A stretch of DNA of 64,000 bases, from assembly GCA_011389895.1 (NCBI GenBank), contig JAABTN010000007.1, forward strand, positions 50,228 to 114,227. The letters run 5' to 3'. Position 1 is the stretch's first letter. Every line of letters begins with the position of its first letter. The position numbers and the translations under genes are program-made. Of this stretch, positions 60,625 through 64,000 are shown piece by piece. This stretch comes from Maritimibacter sp. Lineage in GTDB: Bacteria > Pseudomonadota > Alphaproteobacteria > Rhodobacterales > Rhodobacteraceae. Below the pieces are notes generated by a model. The model searched no databases. It had not been told where the DNA came from and saw only the letters and a list, made by a program, of their open reading frames with translations.

Positions 60625-60775
60625 ATCGGTCTCCAAAACGGGTGCGCACCAACATAGACCTACCCGACCGCGAACAGAACTCCCCGCCAACAAACAGGTC
60701 TTGTGCGAAAACGCGGGGGAGCAAGGGCCAAGTCACGGCAGAGAAGCCCGCGATCAGGTCAGTGATCCGGGCCGA

Positions 60776-61090
60776 TCATTTTTCCTTCAGGACGTTTTCC
60801 TTGAAGGACTTCTCGAACGCCGCCTGTTTTTGCGGGCTTGCCTCGGTCTGGTTCCCGGCCTTCCAGTCGTCGTAGGGCATCTTGTAGAATGCCTCGCGCC
60901 CTGCCTCTTTCGACATCTCGATCCCGCGTTCGTTCGCGGCCTCCTGATACCAACGGCTCAGGCAATTGCGGCAAAACCCGGTGAGGTTCATCATGTCGAT
61001 GTTCTGCACATCCGGCCGATCCTCCATCAGGTGCTTTTGCAGGCGGCGAAACGCAGCCGCCTCGACTTCGATACGGGTCTGGTCATCCAT
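60776..61090 (-). CDS. DUF1244 family protein
   Basis: 104 residues starting MDDQTRIEVEAAAFRRLQKHL. The conserved core is DVQNIDMMNLTGFCRNCLSRWYQEAANERGIEMSKEAGREAFYKMPYDDWK, with a C-x2-C pair. It is a small proteobacterial family of unknown function. Located 18 bases after the N-formylglutamate amidohydrolase stop on the same strand. Confidence 0.9.
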   Translation of the reverse strand: MDDQTRIEVEAAAFRRLQKHLMEDRPDVQNIDMMNLTGFCRNCLSRWYQEAANERGIEMSKEAGREAFYKMPYDDWKAGNQTEASPQKQAAFEKSFKENVLKEK

Positions 61091-61108
61091 GGGGTCTCTC
61101 CTTTGCCT

Positions 61109-61849
61109 TCAAAGATTGGCCTTGAGGCGCACCTCGTCAAGGATCGGGGCAAGCCGCGCGGCCCAGTCGTATTGCTGCCGGTCGGTTTCGATCAGGTCAT
61201 TCCTGATTTCGATCAGCACATTGGGCCGGCCATGGTGGCTGGCATGCCGGTCCACGCTGTCGCCCTCAAGATGCCCACCGTAGGGTTCGTTCACCCCCAC
61301 GACAAGGTCGCTCTCCTGCCGCAGCCGCGCCACCAAGGGGCGCGAAAACCGCTCGTCCTCGGCATGGAGGATACCGATATGCCACGGGCGCGGCGCGCGG
61401 CCCCGTAGCTGCCGGGTATAGGAATGGATCGCGACGTAAATCGTGTTCTCCTGCCGCGCCGCCAGCCGGGCCACACCCTGATGATAGGGCCTGTAACACA
61501 GGGTAAGCCGCCGCTCGGTCTCGGCCATACCCGCGTGCCGGTTGGCCGGGATGATGGTCCCGTCATAAAGCTTCATCACCAGCGTCGGATCGTCTTCGCC
61601 CCGGTTCGGGTCGATCACGAGGCGCGAGAAATTCGAACAGATCGCCGGGCTGTCCAGAAGCTCGGCCAAGGCGAGAGTGACCCCCGCCGCGCCCGGGTCA
61701 AACGCGATATGGCGCGCCATGTCGGCGGGCGCGATACCAAGATCACCGCCCGCCACAGCGTCAGGCACCGTGTTGGCAGCGTGGTCGCAGGTGACAAGCC
61801 ACCGACCGGGCCGCTCTTCACCGAAAATGTGATACGGGTGATACGTCAT
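61109..61849 (-). CDS. N-formylglutamate amidohydrolase family protein
   Basis: 246 residues from the ATG at 61849 (MTYHPYHIFGEERPGRWLVTCDHAANTVPDAV). The TCDHAAN, SNFSRLVIDPNRGEDDP, AIHSYTRQLRG and EIRNDLIE segments match the family, which hydrolyses N-formyl-L-glutamate to formate and L-glutamate with a bound metal. The member here might act on other N-acyl-glutamates. It is about 4 kb from the DgcN/DgcA pair, on the other strand. Confidence 0.9.
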   Translation of the reverse strand: MTYHPYHIFGEERPGRWLVTCDHAANTVPDAVAGGDLGIAPADMARHIAFDPGAAGVTLALAELLDSPAICSNFSRLVIDPNRGEDDPTLVMKLYDGTIIPANRHAGMAETERRLTLCYRPYHQGVARLAARQENTIYVAIHSYTRQLRGRAPRPWHIGILHAEDERFSRPLVARLRQESDLVVGVNEPYGGHLEGDSVDRHASHHGRPNVLIEIRNDLIETDRQQYDWAARLAPILDEVRLKANL

Positions 61850-62015
61850 GCGCCTGTCGTCATTATCGCCGACCCTGCCTACCCGAGGCACAGCGAAAGC
61901 TAAAGAGGGCATGGCAGCCCGATATTTCGGCAGATAACGTTGCGGCAGACACCTCGTCAGGCTAGAGATACCCCCGAATGTTATCGCAAACAGGCGCAGA
62001 GACGCACGAGGCCCC

Positions 62016-63461
62016 ATGACCCATACCCGCAACACGAAAATCGTCGCCACGCTTGGCCCGGCCTCTTCCACCTATGAAATGATCAAGGAGCTGGCCGAAA
62101 TCGGTGCGGATGTCTTTCGTCTCAACATGTCGCATGGCAGCCATGACGATCACCGCGAACGCCATGCACTGATCCGCCAGGTCGAAAAAGAGCTGGGCCG
62201 CCCGATCGCCATTCTCGCCGATCTTCAAGGGCCGAAACTGCGCTGCGGCACCTTCGTGGCCGAGGCCGCCGATATCGAGGACGGGCAGATGTTTCGCTTC
62301 GACCTTGACCCGAAGCCGGGCGACAACCACAGGGTCTGCCTGCCGCACAAGGAGATTTTCGACGCGGTGGGGGCGGGCGATACGATCCTTGTGAACGATG
62401 GCAAGATGCGGCTCGAAGTCGTGGACAAGGGCGATGATTACCTGAATTGCCGGGTGATCGTCGGCGGGACAATTTCTGACCGCAAGGGGGTGAACGTGCC
62501 CGACGCGGTGCTGCCGCTTGCCGCGCTGTCGCCCAAGGATCGCGACGATCTGGAATTCGCCTGCGCGCTTGGCGTCGATTGGCTCGCCCTGTCGTTCGTG
62601 CAGCGCCCCGAGGACGTGGAAGAGGCCCGCGCACTGGCGCAAGGTAGGGCCGCCGTGCTCGCCAAGATCGAGAAACCGGCGGCGGTGCGATCCTTTGACA
62701 AGATCCTCGAGGTGTCCGATGGCATCATGGTTGCGCGCGGCGATCTCGGGGTCGAGCTTCCGGTGCAAAACGTGCCGCCGATCCAGAAGAGGCTGGTCCA
62801 TGCCTGCCGCCGCGCTGCCAAGCCGGTGATCGTCGCCACGCAGATGATGGAATCGATGATCGAGAGCCCGGTGCCGACCCGGGCCGAGGTGTCGGACGTG
62901 GCCAACGCGATCTACGAAGGCGCGGATGCAGTGATGCTGTCGGCGGAATCGGCAGCGGGCAATTACCCGCGCGAAGCGGTCGCCACCATGGTCAACGTGG
63001 CCGAAGAGGTCGAGAACGACCCGATCTATCGCGAAGTGCTTGAAAGCTCCCGCCACGTGGAGCGGACGTCGATCGCCGATGGCATCGTCTCGGCCGCCCG
63101 CGAGATCGCGGAAGCCACGGACATCAAGGTGATCTCCTGCTTCACCCAATCGGGCACCACCGCGCTTCTGACCGCCCGCGAACGGCCCCATGTGCCGATC
63201 ATCGCGCTTACTCCGCTGCAGGGCACGGCACGGCGTCTGTGTCTGAGCTGGGGCATCCAGAGCTACATGACCGGCGAGGTCGAGCGCTTCAAGATGGCGG
63301 TGGTCTCGGCCGCCCGTGCCGCACGCGAAAGCGGGCTTGCCAACGAGGATGACCAGATCGTGGTGACCGCCGGTGTGCCCTTCAACGTGCCCGGCACCAC
63401 CAACATCCTGCGCATCGCACCTTGCGCGGAACGTTTGATCTTCGCCACCGACCCGGAATAG
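62016..63461 (+). CDS. pyk: Pyruvate kinase
   Basis: 481 residues. Motifs: TKIVATLGPASS, FRLNMSHGSHDDH, ADLQGPKLRCG, the active-site IEKPAAV, GIMVARGDLGVELP, and RAEVSDVANAIYEGADAVMLSAESAAGNYP. The effector-binding C-domain (TQSGTTALL) is complete. It transfers phosphate from phosphoenolpyruvate to ADP. The plus-strand start lies inside the upstream flank of the divergent amidohydrolase; a GAGACGCACGAGGCCCC stretch precedes the ATG without a strong ribosome binding site. Confidence 0.96.
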   Translation: MTHTRNTKIVATLGPASSTYEMIKELAEIGADVFRLNMSHGSHDDHRERHALIRQVEKELGRPIAILADLQGPKLRCGTFVAEAADIEDGQMFRFDLDPKPGDNHRVCLPHKEIFDAVGAGDTILVNDGKMRLEVVDKGDDYLNCRVIVGGTISDRKGVNVPDAVLPLAALSPKDRDDLEFACALGVDWLALSFVQRPEDVEEARALAQGRAAVLAKIEKPAAVRSFDKILEVSDGIMVARGDLGVELPVQNVPPIQKRLVHACRRAAKPVIVATQMMESMIESPVPTRAEVSDVANAIYEGADAVMLSAESAAGNYPREAVATMVNVAEEVENDPIYREVLESSRHVERTSIADGIVSAAREIAEATDIKVISCFTQSGTTALLTARERPHVPIIALTPLQGTARRLCLSWGIQSYMTGEVERFKMAVVSAARAARESGLANEDDQIVVTAGVPFNVPGTTNILRIAPCAERLIFATDPE

Positions 63462-63483
63462 GCTCCCTGCCAAGGAGGGCCAC

Positions 63484-63705
63484 ATGCCATATGACCTATA
63501 CATGTCCATCGGGATCATCATCCTCGCGCTGGCGATCCCCTCGGCCATCAATGCCTGGAGCGACAGACGCGCGCCCCGCATCTCGGCGCTCTTGATCGTC
63601 GTCGGCGGCGGGCTCATGATCTGGGCCGAGCGGACCAAACCGGGGGGATACACGCTCGCCGATATCCCGGCGGCCTTCATCACGGTGATCGGCCACTACC
63701 GCTGA
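63484..63705 (+). CDS. Small two-helix membrane protein, unrecognised
   Basis: 73 residues beginning [27 protein letters not shown] behind an AGGAGG ribosome binding site. Two hydrophobic segments (7-24 and 33-48) flank a short basic loop SDRRAPR, and the end is soluble. It lies 22 bases after pyk and is likely cotranscribed. I cannot name a family; similar short ORFs are common after pyk in related bacteria. Confidence 0.65.
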   Translation: MPYDLYMSIGIIILALAIPSAINAWSDRRAPRISALLIVVGGGLMIWAERTKPGGYTLADIPAAFITVIGHYR

Positions 63706-63735
63706 CTTTCGGCGGCGAAACCGTGGCAAACCCCC

Positions 63736-63764
63736 TTGTCAGACAGCCCGGATCGCACTATACG
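63736..63764 (+). promoter_or_regulatory. Sigma70 promoter of rpmI
   Basis: TTGTCA at 63736-63741 and TATACG at 63759-63764 are separated by exactly 17 bases. Transcription would start about 7 bases downstream, giving a leader of about 70 bases before the rpmI ATG at 63840. Confidence 0.7.
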
Positions 63765-63839
63765 CCGCACTTCCATGCGTGGCCGGCCGACAGAGGCATG
63801 CCGAGTCGCGCGCAACGTCTGAAAAGAATGGAGACGCAA

Positions 63840-64000
63840 ATGCCCAAGATGAAGACAAAGTCGAGCTGCAAGAAGCGGTTCAAGGTGTCTGCCAACGGCA
63901 AGGTCATCACGGCCCAGGCCGGTAAACGCCACGGCATGATCAAACGCCACAAGAAATTCATCCGCAACGCACGCGGTACCACCACCATGTCGGCTCCTGA
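63840..64000 (+). CDS. rpmI: 50S ribosomal protein L35, N-terminal part
   Basis: Starts [21 protein letters not shown] behind GGAG and runs off the right edge; 53 residues are present of about 66. The L35 pattern [18 protein letters not shown] is clear. It is an assembly protein of the large ribosomal subunit. rplT normally follows; infC, which often precedes rpmI, is not upstream here: the preceding gene is a small membrane protein and rpmI has its own promoter. Confidence 0.95.
   Translation, partial: MPKMKTKSSCKKRFKVSANGKVITAQAGKRHGMIKRHKKFIRNARGTTTMSAP

Overview
This window is a high-GC chromosomal segment from a marine-type alphaproteobacterium of the Rhodobacterales (Roseobacter/Rhodobacter group). 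That placement is an inference from the protein families and their arrangement: a malyl-CoA lyase strongly resembling Rhodobacter Mcl1, a glnK-amtB pair, the membrane-bound ferritin MbfA behind an Irr-type operator, an alphaproteobacterial GAAC-N7-GAAC SOS box in front of imuB, small alphaproteobacterial families (DUF2794, DUF1244, DUF4175), and short hairpin repeats followed by a C-rich, ATACTT/GTATTT-like tail. Coding density is high, most genes are core or housekeeping, and many pairs overlap by ATGA or GTGA. I found no rRNA, tRNA, CRISPR array, insertion sequence or prophage.

Layout. 1-1.8 kb: the 3' end of a DUF4139 protein, a gene-poor stretch, and a run of 61-63 residue ORFs, two of which share a DNVVS-x-x-DF motif, closed by a perfect bidirectional terminator. 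1.8-4.1 kb (minus): CdsA-like and PlsC-like membrane enzymes and a beta-carbonic anhydrase. 4.2-6.9 kb (plus): an HPt-like protein without the phospho-accepting His, an M17 aminopeptidase and an NlpC/P60 hydrolase. 6.9-12.1 kb (minus): DUF2794, MbfA, a NYN-domain protein, a DUF3445 protein, a P-loop kinase and glutathione-dependent formaldehyde dehydrogenase. 12.2-13.3 kb: tandem I78 inhibitors and a cytochrome c'. 13.5-19.6 kb (plus): SOS-controlled imuB, an AEC transporter, S-formylglutathione hydrolase, a UPF0178 protein, a sulfurtransferase and an aminotransferase. 19.9-21.6 kb (minus): glnK-amtB. 21.8-27.2 kb (plus): PBP1A and a type I secretion ABC/adaptor pair.

27.3-30.2 kb (plus): RidA, a GDPD-type phosphodiesterase, a FemAB-like acyltransferase and DUF302. 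30.3-39.1 kb: peroxiredoxin, ferredoxin-reductase-like flavoprotein, rsmD, HAD phosphatase, DUF2189 membrane protein, map, sfsA, a CinA-type protein, GNAT, an AhpD-like protein and OmpA. 39.1-43 kb (mostly minus): SDR, XRE regulator, DUF2061, a membrane/cyclic-nucleotide-binding protein and a LysR regulator. 43.1-50.4 kb: lysA, a large DUF4175 protein with a Gln/Gly-rich tract, a zinc-ribbon membrane protein, then ftsE-ftsX-plsC. 50.4-53.3 kb: accA, and an AraC-GyrI / DUF1801 / GyrI-like gene trio. 53.4-57.6 kb: mcl1 divergent from dgcN-dgcA-D-amino-acid transaminase, a likely D-glutamate/D-amino-acid catabolic module. 57.7-64 kb: BON/OmpA envelope protein with a membrane-anchored helix-hairpin-helix protein, a DODA-type dioxygenase, DUF1244, N-formylglutamate amidohydrolase, pyruvate kinase, and the start of rpmI at the edge.

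Functional themes that link neighbours are C1 detoxification (formaldehyde dehydrogenase and S-formylglutathione hydrolase 4 kb apart), nitrogen sensing (glnK-amtB), iron homeostasis (MbfA), D-amino-acid and acyl-CoA carbon use (dgcNA, transaminase, mcl1), and envelope biogenesis (PBP1A, FtsEX, acyltransferases, OmpA proteins). Functional calls are by motif and family recognition only; no database search was run.
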